NCBI RefSeq assembly: GCF_030053155.1
Contig: NZ_CP125640.1
Coordinates: 2,617,501 to 2,681,500 of the forward strand
DNA length: 64,000 bases
Direction of reading: 5' to 3'
Source: Rhizobium sp. BT03
GTDB lineage: Bacteria > Pseudomonadota > Alphaproteobacteria > Rhizobiales > Rhizobiaceae
Below, in pieces: positions 49,992-61,254 of this stretch; within the stretch, counting starts at the first letter, position 1; every line of letters starts with the position of its first letter. The translations under genes and the position numbers were made by a program. Below the pieces are notes generated by a model. The model saw only the letters and a list, made by a program, of their open reading frames with translations. It did no database searches and was not told the origin of the DNA.

Positions 49992-51272
49992 TTAGGCCGT
50001 CCGCCCGCCCTTGATGACACGCGGCACCGGAGGCTTGACGGCAGAGCGGGAATGCTGGCGGACGAAATCGAGGATGCGCGGCGCGATCTCGCGGCGGAAC
50101 CGCGAGCCGTTGAAAACACCATAATGGCCGACATCCGGCTGCAGATAGTGCATGCGCATATCTTCAGGGATGTTCACGCAGATTGTCTGCGCCGCCTTTG
50201 TCTGGCCGACCCCCGAGATATCGTCATTCTCACCTTCGACGGTGAGAAGCGCCACTTTGCGGATCGCTGCCGGATCGACGCGTTTGCCGCGATGCATCAG
50301 TTCGCCCTTCGGCAGCGAATGCTTGATGAAGACCTGCTCGACCGTCTGCAGGTAGAATTCGGCGGTCAGGTCCATGACGGCGAGATATTCGTCGTAGAAA
50401 TCGCGGTGTTTTTCCGGTTCGCCGTCGTTCTTCACGAGATGCATGAAGAATTCCTTGTGGGCGACGAGATGCCGGTCGAGATTCATCGACATGAATCCCG
50501 AAAGCTGCAGGAATCCCGGATAGACCGGGCGCATGAAGCCCGGCTGCGGCCAGGGCACGTTCATGATGACATTGTCGGAGAACCACTGCAGCGACCGCTC
50601 CTGGGCGAGCTTGTTGACCGCCGTCGGGTTGATGCGCGTGTCGATCGGGCCGCCCATCAGCGTCATAGACGACGGAGACAGCGGATCATTGGCTTCCTCC
50701 ATCACCGCAGCGGCGGCCAGCACCGGAACGGAAGGCTGACAGACCGCGATGACGTGCGTGTCCTGCCCGAGGAAATGCAGCATCTCGATGACGTAGTCGA
50801 CATAGTCGTCGAAATCGAACGTGCCTTCCGTCATCGGCACCATGCGGGCGTCGATCCAGTCGGTGATATAGACATCGGCGCTCGGCAGCAGCGCCTCTAC
50901 CGTGCCGCGCAGCAGCGTCGCATAATGGCCGGACATCGGCGCGACGATCAGGATACGGGGATCGTTGCCGCGGGCGGCGGCTGGGGCGTTGCGGGCGAAA
51001 TGCAGCAGATTGCAAAAGGGCCGCGACCAGACGATCTCTTCGCGGACGGAAACCGACTGACCGCCGATCGCCGTCTGCTTCAGCCCGAATTCCGGCTTGC
51101 CGTAGCGTCGCGTCGTGCGTTCGAACATTTCGAGACTGGCCGCCATCGTCCGGCCGAGCGGCGTATGTGAAAACGGATTGAGCGGATTGGCATAGGCAAA
51201 CCGCATGATATCGGCCGCGGCGCGAAACGGCGCCATGGCAGCATGGTTCAATTCATAAAGCTGATAAAACAA
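49992..51272 (-). CDS. phaZ: Intracellular polyhydroxybutyrate depolymerase
   Basis: This is an alpha/beta hydrolase of 426 residues that mobilises carbon-storage granules. The nucleophile is a cysteine in VIAVCQPSVPVLAA, the hallmark of intracellular PhaZ1-type enzymes, which replace the usual serine. SGHYATLLRGTVEALL and the C-terminal GVFNGSRFRREIAPRI are family blocks. The start is best taken as TTG at 51272 (fM-FYQLYELNH), because homologues begin M-[LF]-YQL and AGAAAGG lies at good spacing. GTG at 51281 would sit inside that ribosome site. Confidence 0.93.
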   Translation of the reverse strand: MFYQLYELNHAAMAPFRAAADIMRFAYANPLNPFSHTPLGRTMAASLEMFERTTRRYGKPEFGLKQTAIGGQSVSVREEIVWSRPFCNLLHFARNAPAAARGNDPRILIVAPMSGHYATLLRGTVEALLPSADVYITDWIDARMVPMTEGTFDFDDYVDYVIEMLHFLGQDTHVIAVCQPSVPVLAAAAVMEEANDPLSPSSMTLMGGPIDTRINPTAVNKLAQERSLQWFSDNVIMNVPWPQPGFMRPVYPGFLQLSGFMSMNLDRHLVAHKEFFMHLVKNDGEPEKHRDFYDEYLAVMDLTAEFYLQTVEQVFIKHSLPKGELMHRGKRVDPAAIRKVALLTVEGENDDISGVGQTKAAQTICVNIPEDMRMHYLQPDVGHYGVFNGSRFRREIAPRILDFVRQHSRSAVKPPVPRVIKGGRTA

Positions 51273-51405
51273 AGGCGCCACCTTTCTCTATCGAAAAGAT
51301 GACGCCGATTGAAAGGCATCGAATCTTTCCGTTACGCGGGCACGTTACTCAGACTAACAGTTTTTTGTTGCACAGCAACATGGACGAACCAGACCCGCAC
51401 AAGAA

Positions 51406-51431
51406 ATGCCGGAGAAGTGACTCTCCGGCAT
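51406..51431 (-). terminator. Terminator downstream of the fumarylacetoacetase-family gene
   Basis: ATGCCGGAGA (51406-51415) pairs perfectly with TCTCCGGCAT (51422-51431). On the minus strand it is followed by TTTCTTG, a short T tract, 44 bases beyond the gene's stop. Confidence 0.7.
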
Positions 51432-51474
51432 CAGTATCGACTGGAAAACTTAAGTTTCTCAGTAAAAAGCGTCG

Positions 51475-52317
51475 TTAATGATCCGCTACGAAGGTCTGCT
51501 TCTGCGTGCCGAGACCCTCGATGCCGAGTTCGACCACGTCGCCGGCCTTGAGATAATGTGGCGGTTTCATGCCCATGCCGACACCAGGAGGCGTTCCGGT
51601 GGAGATGACGTCACCCGGATGCAGCGACATGAACTGGCTGAGATAGGCAACGATGTGGGCGACACCATAGACCATGGTCTTGGACGAACCGTTCTGCATC
51701 GTCTGGCCGTTGACCTTCAGCCACATGCCGAGGTTTTGCGGATCGGCGATCTCGTCCTTGGTGACCAGCCAGGGACCGATCGGTCCGAAGGTGTCGCAGG
51801 ACTTGCCCTTGGTCCACTGACCGGCGCGTTCCGTCTGGAAGGCGCGCTCGGAAACATCATGCGACACGCAATAGCCGGCGACATAGTCGAGCGCGTCGGC
51901 TTCGCTGACATATTTCGCGGTTTTGCCGATGACGACGCCGAGCTCGACCTCCCAATCGGTCTTTTCCGAACCGCGCGGGATCCGGACGCTGTCGTTCGGA
52001 CCAACGATGGCCGAGGTCGCCTTCATGAAGATCACCGGCTCGGGCGGCACCGTGGCGCCGGTTTCAGCGGCATGGTCGGAAAAATTGAGGCCGATGCAGA
52101 TGAATTTTCCGGTGCCGGCAACGCAGGCGCCGATACGCCCGGGGGCAAGCTCCGGAAGGCTCTTCGGATCGATTGCCGCGATCTTTGCAAGGCCCGCCGG
52201 CGAGATCGCCTCACCGCCGATATCGGCGACGTGACCGGAAAGATCACGGATCTTGCCATCGGCATCGAGAAGCGCGGGTTTTTCATTGCCTGCTTGGCCA
52301 ACACGCATCAGCTTCAT
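51475..52317 (-). CDS. Fumarylacetoacetate hydrolase family protein
   Basis: This enzyme of 280 residues has the FAH catalytic fold. Metal-binding and catalytic blocks are visible as FICIGLNFSDHAAETG, KTDWEVELGVVIGK and DVISTGTPPGVGMGM. The family includes acylpyruvate hydrolases, oxaloacetate decarboxylases and ring-cleavage enzymes such as 2-hydroxyhepta-2,4-diene-1,7-dioate isomerase. The exact reaction cannot be read from sequence. The gene is isolated, with its own terminator, and follows the GST gene on the same strand. Confidence 0.87.
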   Translation of the reverse strand: MKLMRVGQAGNEKPALLDADGKIRDLSGHVADIGGEAISPAGLAKIAAIDPKSLPELAPGRIGACVAGTGKFICIGLNFSDHAAETGATVPPEPVIFMKATSAIVGPNDSVRIPRGSEKTDWEVELGVVIGKTAKYVSEADALDYVAGYCVSHDVSERAFQTERAGQWTKGKSCDTFGPIGPWLVTKDEIADPQNLGMWLKVNGQTMQNGSSKTMVYGVAHIVAYLSQFMSLHPGDVISTGTPPGVGMGMKPPHYLKAGDVVELGIEGLGTQKQTFVADH

Positions 52318-52457
52318 GGAATTTCCTCCTCATCGAAAACGGATTGCAGCCACCTATGAACGAATTATTCACCGGTGTCATTACGGCTTTGCCGCCAAGC
52401 GGTACGGCTTTCCTTGAATTCGGTCGGATTTCAGCCCGAACCGCATGAATTGCGGCC

Positions 52458-53417
52458 TTATGCTTTGAAAATTTCTGCAAGATCGGGACCGGCCGGAACG
52501 ATCCCTGTCGGGTTGAGACTTTCGATCGAGTAGTAGCCGCGCTTGATGTGATCGAGGTTTACCGTTTCCGCGATGCCCGGCCAATCCAGCATGCCGCGGC
52601 AAAAGGCGCGCAGGTTGGCATAGTCGGCAAGCCGACGCAGATTGCATTTGAAGATACCGTGATAAGCGACGTCGAAGCGCACGAGCGTGACGAACAGCCG
52701 GATATCGCTTTCGGTCGGATGCCCGGCGAAAAGAAAAGGCCGATCCTGCAACTGCGGCTCGACCCAGTCGAGGCAGGCAAAGACCTCGGCGAAGGCTTCT
52801 TCGTAAGCAGGCTGCGTGGTGGCGAAACCAGCGCGATAGACGCCGTTGTTCAGGGCCGGATAGATGCGGTCGTTGAAAGCATCGATCGCGTTGCGTCTTT
52901 CGGCCGGATAGAGATCGATCGGGTTTTTCGCCAGGTCGCCGAAACCGTCGTTCAGCATGCGCAGGATATCGGCGGATTCGTTGTTGACGATGGTCTTTCT
53001 CTGCTTGTCCCAGAGAACCGGCACGGTGGCCCGCCCGGTGAAATCCGGCGCCGCCCTGGAATAGATTTCGTGCAGATAGGTCGTGCCGTTGACATGATCC
53101 TCCGTCGCGCCGGGATAATCGCCGAAGCGCCAGCCCTGTTTTGTCAGCAGCGGCTCGACGACGGAAACGGAAATGGTGTCTTCCAGCCCCTTCAGCGTGC
53201 GGCCGATCAGGGTGCGCGAGGCCCAGGGACAGATATAGGCGACATAGAGATGGTAACGGCCGGCGCCGGCCTCGAAACCGCCTTCGCCGGTCGGCCCGGC
53301 GGCGCCATCCGGCGTCACCCAGTTGCGAAAGCTCGAGGTCTGCCTGACGAAGCCGCCCTTCTCGTCCTTTGCCTGGACGGGCTGCCAGTCCTCCGTCCAT
53401 TTTCCCTTCACCAGCAT
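52458..53417 (-). CDS. Glutathionyl-hydroquinone reductase (Xi-class GST)
   Basis: This is a thiol-dependent reductase of 319 residues. The active-site motif is AYICPWASRTL with the catalytic cysteine (CPWA), and the VNNESADILRML block binds glutathione. Length and motif match the YqjG/PcpF group, which reduces glutathionyl-hydroquinones. The ATG at 53417 is used; a TTG two codons upstream is possible. The physiological substrate is unknown. Confidence 0.9.
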   Translation of the reverse strand: MLVKGKWTEDWQPVQAKDEKGGFVRQTSSFRNWVTPDGAAGPTGEGGFEAGAGRYHLYVAYICPWASRTLIGRTLKGLEDTISVSVVEPLLTKQGWRFGDYPGATEDHVNGTTYLHEIYSRAAPDFTGRATVPVLWDKQRKTIVNNESADILRMLNDGFGDLAKNPIDLYPAERRNAIDAFNDRIYPALNNGVYRAGFATTQPAYEEAFAEVFACLDWVEPQLQDRPFLFAGHPTESDIRLFVTLVRFDVAYHGIFKCNLRRLADYANLRAFCRGMLDWPGIAETVNLDHIKRGYYSIESLNPTGIVPAGPDLAEIFKA

Positions 53418-53590
53418 GCGCAACTCTCCGACCGATTGACGAGGCTTTCATTATCCTGCCTCGCCGGCGGTGTAGGGCCGCTTTTATGAAGACAGTCTGT
53501 CCACCCCGGCTGCGACGACGCTGCGCTTGCCAAGCCTGCGAAGCAGGAAATATGACTTGGCTGCAGTCCAAGATGAGATGGAGTTCGAAA

Positions 53591-53875
53591 ATGCACCTCT
53601 CCCAGGCCGTCGTGCGCACCGAACATGCGAGCCGCTACCTGCAGCAGCTCTGCAAACATTGGAGCCATAAATTCAGCGTCGATTTCGATCCGCACAAGGG
53701 CCGGGTGCCGTTCAGCGAGACGGCCGAGGTGACGTTTGCCGCCGACGATACGGGCCTGACCATGATACTTTCCGTCGCCGATCCCGCACAGCAGGCAAGG
53801 ATGCAGGGTGTCATCGACGATCACCTGAAGCGCTTCGCCTTTCGCGAAGAACTCGACATCGTCTGGACCGACTGA
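53591..53875 (+). CDS. DUF2218 family protein
   Basis: This is a small cytoplasmic protein of 94 residues. The sequence RYLQQLCKHWSHKF followed by a mostly beta remainder (RVPFSETAEVTFA) matches the DUF2218 family. Relatives are often encoded near iron or siderophore genes, but no such context is present here. Function is unknown. The longer open frame upstream to 53369 has no family features. It lies 44 bases before the nitroreductase gene and may share its transcript. Confidence 0.82.
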   Translation: MHLSQAVVRTEHASRYLQQLCKHWSHKFSVDFDPHKGRVPFSETAEVTFAADDTGLTMILSVADPAQQARMQGVIDDHLKRFAFREELDIVWTD

Positions 53876-53919
53876 CGAAACCCCGATCCGAATTTCCGCC
53901 TTCAACTCCCGGAACCAGC

Positions 53920-54519
53920 ATGACAAAAAGCAACAGCCGCGAATCCCAATATCCGATCGATCCGATGTTTCTCGACCGCTGGTCGCCCCGCGCCTTCACC
54001 GGCGAAATCATCGAGGAGGCGCAGCTGCTCAGCCTGCTCGACGCCGCCCATTGGGCGCCGTCTTCGTCCAATCATCAGCCCTGGCGCTTCATCTATGCGC
54101 TCAAGGGTTCGCAGCATTGGGAGACATTCGTCGCATTGCTCGTCGATGCCAATCAGGAATGGGCTAGGAATGCGTCGGCGCTGATCTTCGTCGTGTCGCG
54201 GAGCTTCACCGGGATTGCCGGTTCCGGCGAGGAGAAGCCGAGCTATACCCATTCCTTCGATGCCGGCGCGGCATGGGGCCACCTGTCGCTGCAGGCGCGC
54301 CTCTCCGGTTTCTACGCCCATGGCATGGGCGGCATCAAACACCAGGAAATCATGAAGACGTTCGGCATTCCCGAGGGCTACCGGGTGGAGGCCGGCATTG
54401 CCGTCGGCCGTCTGGCCGATAAGAGCGTTCTTTCCGAACGCAACCAGGCGCGCGAATTCCCCAGCCAACGCAAGCCGCTCTCCGAGGTGGCTTTCAACGG
54501 CCGTTTCGTTGCGAACTGA
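53920..54519 (+). CDS. Nitroreductase family protein
   Basis: This is an FMN-dependent oxidoreductase of 199 residues. The N-terminal RWSPRAFTGEII and AAHWAPSSSNHQPWRF are the flavin-binding signature, and the GMGGIKHQEIMKTFGIPEGYRVEAGIAVG region completes the FMN site. The substrate is not predictable. It is convergent with gyrB across a shared terminator. Confidence 0.9.
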   Translation: MTKSNSRESQYPIDPMFLDRWSPRAFTGEIIEEAQLLSLLDAAHWAPSSSNHQPWRFIYALKGSQHWETFVALLVDANQEWARNASALIFVVSRSFTGIAGSGEEKPSYTHSFDAGAAWGHLSLQARLSGFYAHGMGGIKHQEIMKTFGIPEGYRVEAGIAVGRLADKSVLSERNQAREFPSQRKPLSEVAFNGRFVAN

Positions 54520-54537
54520 GCGAAACCCCTGACACGC

Positions 54538-54570
54538 AAAAGCCCCGCTGCCTGGGACGGCGGGGCTTTT
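54538..54570. terminator. Bidirectional terminator between the nitroreductase gene and gyrB
   Basis: AAAAGCCCCGC (54538-54548) pairs with GCGGGGCTTTT (54560-54570), with A and T tracts on each side. Confidence 0.88.
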
Positions 54571-54586
54571 GCTTGGAAAATAACAA

Positions 54587-57157
<2,571 letters not shown>

Positions 57158-57535
57158 TTATGACGCTTTTCCGTCGCCTTTGCCGCCATTTTCGAGAAGA
57201 GCGGATAACCGGCCGATCTCGGCACTGTCAAGGTTGCGAATCCGCCGCGCCAATCGGTTGGCAAATTCGGTATATTCCGGCGGCAGGCCGGAGGTGTCGA
57301 TGACGACGCGCGGGTCGGAGGAGCGGGCGAGCAGAAACAGCTCCTCGGCCTCATCCCAGATGATGTTGAAATAGCCGGCGATGCGCTGCAGCAGATCGAA
57401 TGTCGGCAGGCCGCGCTTGCCATGTTCCAGCGCCGAGAGATAGGCGGGAGAGACGTTCAGCGCTTCCGCCATCTCCTTCTGCGAGACACCCTTGCGCGCT
57501 CTCAGCCGGCGAACCGCCTCTCCGAAGGGGGTCAT
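57158..57535 (-). CDS. XRE-family helix-turn-helix regulator
   Basis: This is a DNA-binding protein of 125 residues. The N-terminal XRE domain reads VRRLRARKGVSQKEMAEALNVSPAYLSALEHGKR at about residues 8-41, with a clear recognition helix. The C-terminal half (EYTEFANRLARRIRNL) probably dimerises. It overlaps the Smr-domain gene by four bases (ATGA) and so is the last gene of the run that begins with the Tim44-like gene. Target genes are unknown. Confidence 0.9.
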   Translation of the reverse strand: MTPFGEAVRRLRARKGVSQKEMAEALNVSPAYLSALEHGKRGLPTFDLLQRIAGYFNIIWDEAEELFLLARSSDPRVVIDTSGLPPEYTEFANRLARRIRNLDSAEIGRLSALLENGGKGDGKAS

Positions 57536-58101
57536 GGCCTTTCCCCATGCCGCCGCGACAGGCGAATGTAGAGAGCCCCCTCACCGCCATGATGCTGTGC
57601 GGCCGACTCATAGGAGGAAATCAGGTAGCGGAATTCCGGCTTTGAGAACCACAGCGGCACGGCCCGCTTCAGCGCGCCGTCGCTGCCCATCGAGCTGCCC
57701 TTGCCGGTGATGACTAGGACATGACGCAGACCGCGCTCGTGGGCGCGGATCAGGAAATCGAGCAGGATGACATGCGCCTCGCTCTGTACCAGGCCATGCA
57801 GGTCGATCCGTGCTTCGAGCGCCAGCCGGCCCTTGGCGATCTTGCGCTTGACCGGTCTTTCCAGCGGATGATGCACCCCGGCCGGCCGTTTCGACGCCGA
57901 CGGCGTTGCCGGCTGTTCCGCTGGAAACGAGACAGGCGTCTGGTTTTCGGCCTTCTCCCGTTCCGCCGCCGCTTCCGTCTCGGCGAGAAAGGCATCGAGT
58001 TCGCTCAGTTCTTCCGTCTTGCCGGGCATCGGCCGGGTGCTGCGGGCCACTTTGCCCCAGAGGATTCGCTCATCGGCGCTGAGCTTGCGATCCTTGGCCA
58101 T
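57532..58101 (-). CDS. Smr domain protein
   Basis: This protein of 189 residues has an acidic, low-complexity first half. The C-terminal Smr (small MutS-related) domain contains ARIDLHGLVQSEAH and HVLVITGKGS. The DxHG and TGxG motifs are those of the Smr nuclease fold. Recent work on bacterial relatives links some Smr proteins to cleavage of mRNA on collided ribosomes, but a DNA-nicking role has also been proposed. It overlaps mltA by one base upstream and the XRE gene downstream. Confidence 0.9.
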   Translation of the reverse strand: MAKDRKLSADERILWGKVARSTRPMPGKTEELSELDAFLAETEAAAEREKAENQTPVSFPAEQPATPSASKRPAGVHHPLERPVKRKIAKGRLALEARIDLHGLVQSEAHVILLDFLIRAHERGLRHVLVITGKGSSMGSDGALKRAVPLWFSKPEFRYLISSYESAAQHHGGEGALYIRLSRRHGERP

Positions 58102-59240
58102 CAGTCGAATCGTCCGGCGGCGGTATTGGGAATGAGGATGGCGAAATCGGCGTCGTTGCGGACGGTGCCGGCCCTTTCTCCCGCCAAATCCCCCGAGCCG
58201 GTGAAGATATCGCCGCGCGCCGGGCCGACGATCGCCGAGCCGGTATCGAGCGCCAGCATCAGCCGGCGAAAAGGCCGGCCTTGATCGAGATGGGTGAGGC
58301 TTTCGGCGCGGATGAAAAAAGGAAAGCCGAATGTATGGATCATCCGGTCGACGGCAAGCGAGCGGCCGGCGAGAAGCGGCACCTTGGCGGCGGCGATCGG
58401 ACCTGCCTGAAGATCGGCGGTTTGCAGGCCGATAGCCTGCGAGGGCACCTCACGAAAGAAAATATAGGAGCGGTTATGCCACAGCACCTCGTCGACGCGC
58501 TCGGGATTGCGCGCCAGCCAGGCGCGGATCGTCTGCATCGAGATGTCGGCGCGAGCAATCTCGCCTCGGTCGATCAGCAGCTTACCGACCGCCGAAAAGG
58601 GATGGCCGGCCTTCGCCGCATAGGTGATGCGGCCGATACGGCCATCGCTGTAGTGCAAACGGGCCGCCCCCTGCACATGCACGAAGAAGACGTCGACCTT
58701 CGACTTCGCCCAGGCGATTTCGAGACCGCGGCCTTCGAGAAAACCCTGATCGATGGCGCGGCGATCCGGATAGGCAGCGATACGGCCATCATGCCGGCGG
58801 CCAAAAGCATAGGAATTGTCGAGCTCGGCGGGGCGATTGGCATCGTCGAGATCGATCAGATCGTCCGGGCGCCGGTAGAAAGGGAAACGGAAAACCTCGT
58901 CCGGCCGCTCCGATACCTCGATCTCAGGTTCGTAAAAGGCGGTGACGAAGCCGGGATTGCCATCCTTGCGGCGGATCAGGAAGGGCCGGCAATGCGTCTC
59001 GAAAAAGGCGCGCGCCAATGCCGGCGATGACGGCGTGACATCCTCGGCGGCCAGCAGCAGCGGGAGCAGGTCTTCCGAACTTAGGCCGAGCGATCCGGTG
59101 CGGTAGGGTTTGACATCGCTGATCTGGCGACGGCAGCGGCGCATGACTTCAAAAAGGCCGGAGGGATCATCATCCTTCCAGCCTTCCAGAGTGTCGAAGC
59201 TTATGGCCTGCAGGACGAAGTCCGATGCGTGGTCACTCAT
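58101..59240 (-). CDS. mltA: Membrane-bound lytic murein transglycosylase A (MltA)
   Basis: This is a peptidoglycan-cleaving enzyme of 379 residues that makes 1,6-anhydro-muropeptides. The MltA domain is seen in FVTAFYEPEIEVS, FFVHVQGAARLHY (motif with QG) and LMLALDTGSAIVGPARGDIFTG, the 3D-type block with catalytic Asp. The N-terminus (MSDHASDFVLQAI) has no signal peptide or lipobox, though family members act in the periplasm. Either the true start is missed or export is atypical. No better upstream start is visible, because the Tim44-like gene overlaps by eight bases. Confidence 0.88.
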   Translation of the reverse strand: MSDHASDFVLQAISFDTLEGWKDDDPSGLFEVMRRCRRQISDVKPYRTGSLGLSSEDLLPLLLAAEDVTPSSPALARAFFETHCRPFLIRRKDGNPGFVTAFYEPEIEVSERPDEVFRFPFYRRPDDLIDLDDANRPAELDNSYAFGRRHDGRIAAYPDRRAIDQGFLEGRGLEIAWAKSKVDVFFVHVQGAARLHYSDGRIGRITYAAKAGHPFSAVGKLLIDRGEIARADISMQTIRAWLARNPERVDEVLWHNRSYIFFREVPSQAIGLQTADLQAGPIAAAKVPLLAGRSLAVDRMIHTFGFPFFIRAESLTHLDQGRPFRRLMLALDTGSAIVGPARGDIFTGSGDLAGERAGTVRNDADFAILIPNTAAGRFD

Positions 59241-59937
59241 GTTCCGATTCGGTCGCCACGAGTTTCCAGTTCGGATCGCGCGAGCGGGTGTCGCGGGCGA
59301 AGGTCCAGAGGTCGTTGACCTCGGCGACGTTTTCGGCGTCGCCTTCGATCAGCACATCCGCTTTGTCGTAGGTCGCCGATATCAGCTGGCTGATGATGCG
59401 AACGGTGATCTGCGCTTCGCTGCCCTTCGTCTCCGCATGGGTGATTTCGGCCTTGTCGATACCGACGAAGGTGGATTTCGCCTTATCACCCCGGCTTTCG
59501 CGCTCGCCGATCGCCGCCTCGAAGCCGTCATAGACTTCGCGGGACAGCAGGTTCTTCAGCGTTTTGCGGTCGCCATCGGCATAGGCCATGACGATCATCT
59601 CGTAAGCCATGCGGGCGCCGTTCAGAAACTCCTTCGGGCTGAAGGCGGGATCGGCCTTGTTCAGCGCGCGCAGCGATTCGTTGAGCGGCGTTCCGGGGGC
59701 GGCGAAGGCGTCGATGGCGGCGAAGCGATCCTCATCCTCGCTCGTCGCATCGCGGCGCGGCAGCGTCACGACCTTGCCGGCATCGGCGGCTTCGGCCGGA
59801 GCCGCATCCCGCGGCGTATAGAGATCGCGCGGCGGCTTCTCATTTCCGGTGCGGCGGCCCAGCACGGAGCGGAGCTGAAAAAAAATCAGCACAGCCGCCA
59901 CCAGGAAGAATAATGTGATGAAGTCGTTCGAACTCAT
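59233..59937 (-). CDS. Tim44-like (TimA-type) membrane protein
   Basis: This protein of 234 residues has one N-terminal membrane segment (about residues 5-24, DFITLFFLVAAVLIFFQL) and a C-terminal Tim44-like domain (about 95-232). The domain carries FLNGARMAYEMIVMAYADGD and VNDLWTFARDTRSRDPNW. Mitochondrial Tim44 anchors the import motor; the bacterial relatives are inner-membrane proteins of uncertain function. It is the first gene of a run with mltA, Smr and XRE. It is divergent from fxsA, with about 130 bases between. Confidence 0.9.
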   Translation of the reverse strand: MSSNDFITLFFLVAAVLIFFQLRSVLGRRTGNEKPPRDLYTPRDAAPAEAADAGKVVTLPRRDATSEDEDRFAAIDAFAAPGTPLNESLRALNKADPAFSPKEFLNGARMAYEMIVMAYADGDRKTLKNLLSREVYDGFEAAIGERESRGDKAKSTFVGIDKAEITHAETKGSEAQITVRIISQLISATYDKADVLIEGDAENVAEVNDLWTFARDTRSRDPNWKLVATESEHE

Positions 59938-60068
59938 ATCGTGTCGCAGCCGCCGTTAACATCTCTGATTTGTACTCCCATATAGTCTGCCTATACAGAT
60001 GATTCAAATGATGGCTGGCATCTTCGCCGGCGCCAAGAGGAGACCGGCAAGACCGGGACATCACGACC

Positions 60069-60575
60069 ATGCGTTTTTCGATCCTGCCCGCTTTCCTTCT
60101 GCTGCTGCCGCTCGCCGAAATTGCCGGTTTCGTCGTCGTCGGCCGGGCCGTCGGATTGTGGCTGACACTAGCCCTCGTCATGCTGGGCTTCGTTCTCGGA
60201 GTGGTTCTGCTGCGCCGGCAGGGCATCGGTATTTTGCGCCGCATGTCGAGCGAGGGGCGAAACGGGGTGATGCCGGGCCGCGAGCTGCTGCGGCCGGCGA
60301 TGAACGTCATCGCCTCGCTGCTCTTGATCATTCCCGGCTTCCTCACCGATATCGTCGCGATCCTCATTCTCATTCCGCCGGTGCGCGAATTCGTCTGGCG
60401 GGCGATCGCCAAACGCTTCGTCACCGTCAATGCCGCGGGTGGTTTTTCTGCCGGCCCCAAACCCGATTTCCGCGACCGCAAGCCGAATTCGAAGGTGGTC
60501 GATCTCGACGAGGAGGACTATCATAGGCAGCCGGACCGCAACTCGCCGTGGTCGGGCAAACATCTCGGCGATTGA
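60069..60575 (+). CDS. fxsA: FxsA family membrane protein
   Basis: This is an inner-membrane protein of 168 residues. Four hydrophobic stretches are visible between residues 5 and 120, including [15 protein letters not shown] and [19 protein letters not shown], the classic FxsA signature. The C-terminus is polar. FxsA was named for phage-exclusion interference in E. coli, but its cellular role is unclear. secB lies about 100 bases downstream. The conserved fxsA-secB order is common in alphaproteobacteria. Confidence 0.92.
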   Translation: MRFSILPAFLLLLPLAEIAGFVVVGRAVGLWLTLALVMLGFVLGVVLLRRQGIGILRRMSSEGRNGVMPGRELLRPAMNVIASLLLIIPGFLTDIVAILILIPPVREFVWRAIAKRFVTVNAAGGFSAGPKPDFRDRKPNSKVVDLDEEDYHRQPDRNSPWSGKHLGD

Positions 60576-60676
60576 AGCACTTCGACCGATCAACGGCGCC
60601 AAGCGCCCAGGGTTGTAAGCCCTCCCCCGAAATGTTAGATGGCGGCACCATTCCCATGCCCCTCGAGGAAAAGCCA

Positions 60677-61159
60677 ATGGCAGACGATAACAACAGCAAC
60701 GGTGCGGCCAGCCCCACCCTCTCGATCCTTGCGCAATATACCAAAGATCTCTCCTTCGAAAATCCGGGTGCGCCGCGTTCGCTGCAGGCCCGCGACAAGG
60801 CGCCGACGATCAACATCAATGTGAACGTCAACGCCAACCCGCTTTCGGATACGGATTTCGATGTCGTGCTGTCGCTGAATGCCGAAGCCAAGGACGGCGA
60901 CAAGACGGTTTTCCATGCCGAACTCACCTATGGCGGCGTCTTCCGCGTTGCCGGTTTCCCGCAGGAACACATGCTGCCGGTTCTCTTCATCGAGTGCCCG
61001 CGCATGCTTTTCCCCTTCGCCCGTCAGATCATTGCCGACGTCACCCGTAATGGCGGTTTCCCGCCGCTGATGATCGACCCGATCGACTTCACGCAGATGT
61101 TTGCCCAGCGCGTTGCCGAAGAACAGGCCCGCGCCAAGGTTCAGGCCGTTCCGAACTGA
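60677..61159 (+). CDS. secB: Protein-export chaperone SecB
   Basis: This is a cytoplasmic export chaperone of 160 residues that keeps precursors unfolded for SecA. The core reads [10 protein letters not shown] and [19 protein letters not shown], followed by [20 protein letters not shown] and [11 protein letters not shown]. The ATG at 60677 has GAGGAAA upstream. An open frame extends back to 60548 without family similarity. A hairpin with a short T tract lies 26 bases downstream. Confidence 0.97.
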   Translation: MADDNNSNGAASPTLSILAQYTKDLSFENPGAPRSLQARDKAPTININVNVNANPLSDTDFDVVLSLNAEAKDGDKTVFHAELTYGGVFRVAGFPQEHMLPVLFIECPRMLFPFARQIIADVTRNGGFPPLMIDPIDFTQMFAQRVAEEQARAKVQAVPN

Positions 61160-61185
61160 TCGGATCTTTCTTCGCTGAAATGCGG

Positions 61186-61211
61186 ATGCCCGGGCTGGTC
61201 CCGGGCATTTT
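61186..61211 (+). terminator. Terminator of secB
   Basis: ATGCCCGGG (61186-61194) pairs with CCCGGGCAT (61200-61208) around a 5-base loop, followed by a short T tract. Confidence 0.7.
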
Positions 61212-61254
61212 CAATTGAGGCTGGTTCAATTGAGGTCGGTTTAATCGAGGTTGG
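61210..61254. repeat. Three 15-base tandem repeats over the dnaQ 3' end
   Basis: TTCAATTGAGGCTGG (61210-61224), TTCAATTGAGGTCGG (61225-61239) and TTTAATCGAGGTTGG (61240-61254) form three adjacent near-identical units. The third encodes the last residues and stop of dnaQ on the minus strand; the other two lie just beyond it. Confidence 0.85.
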
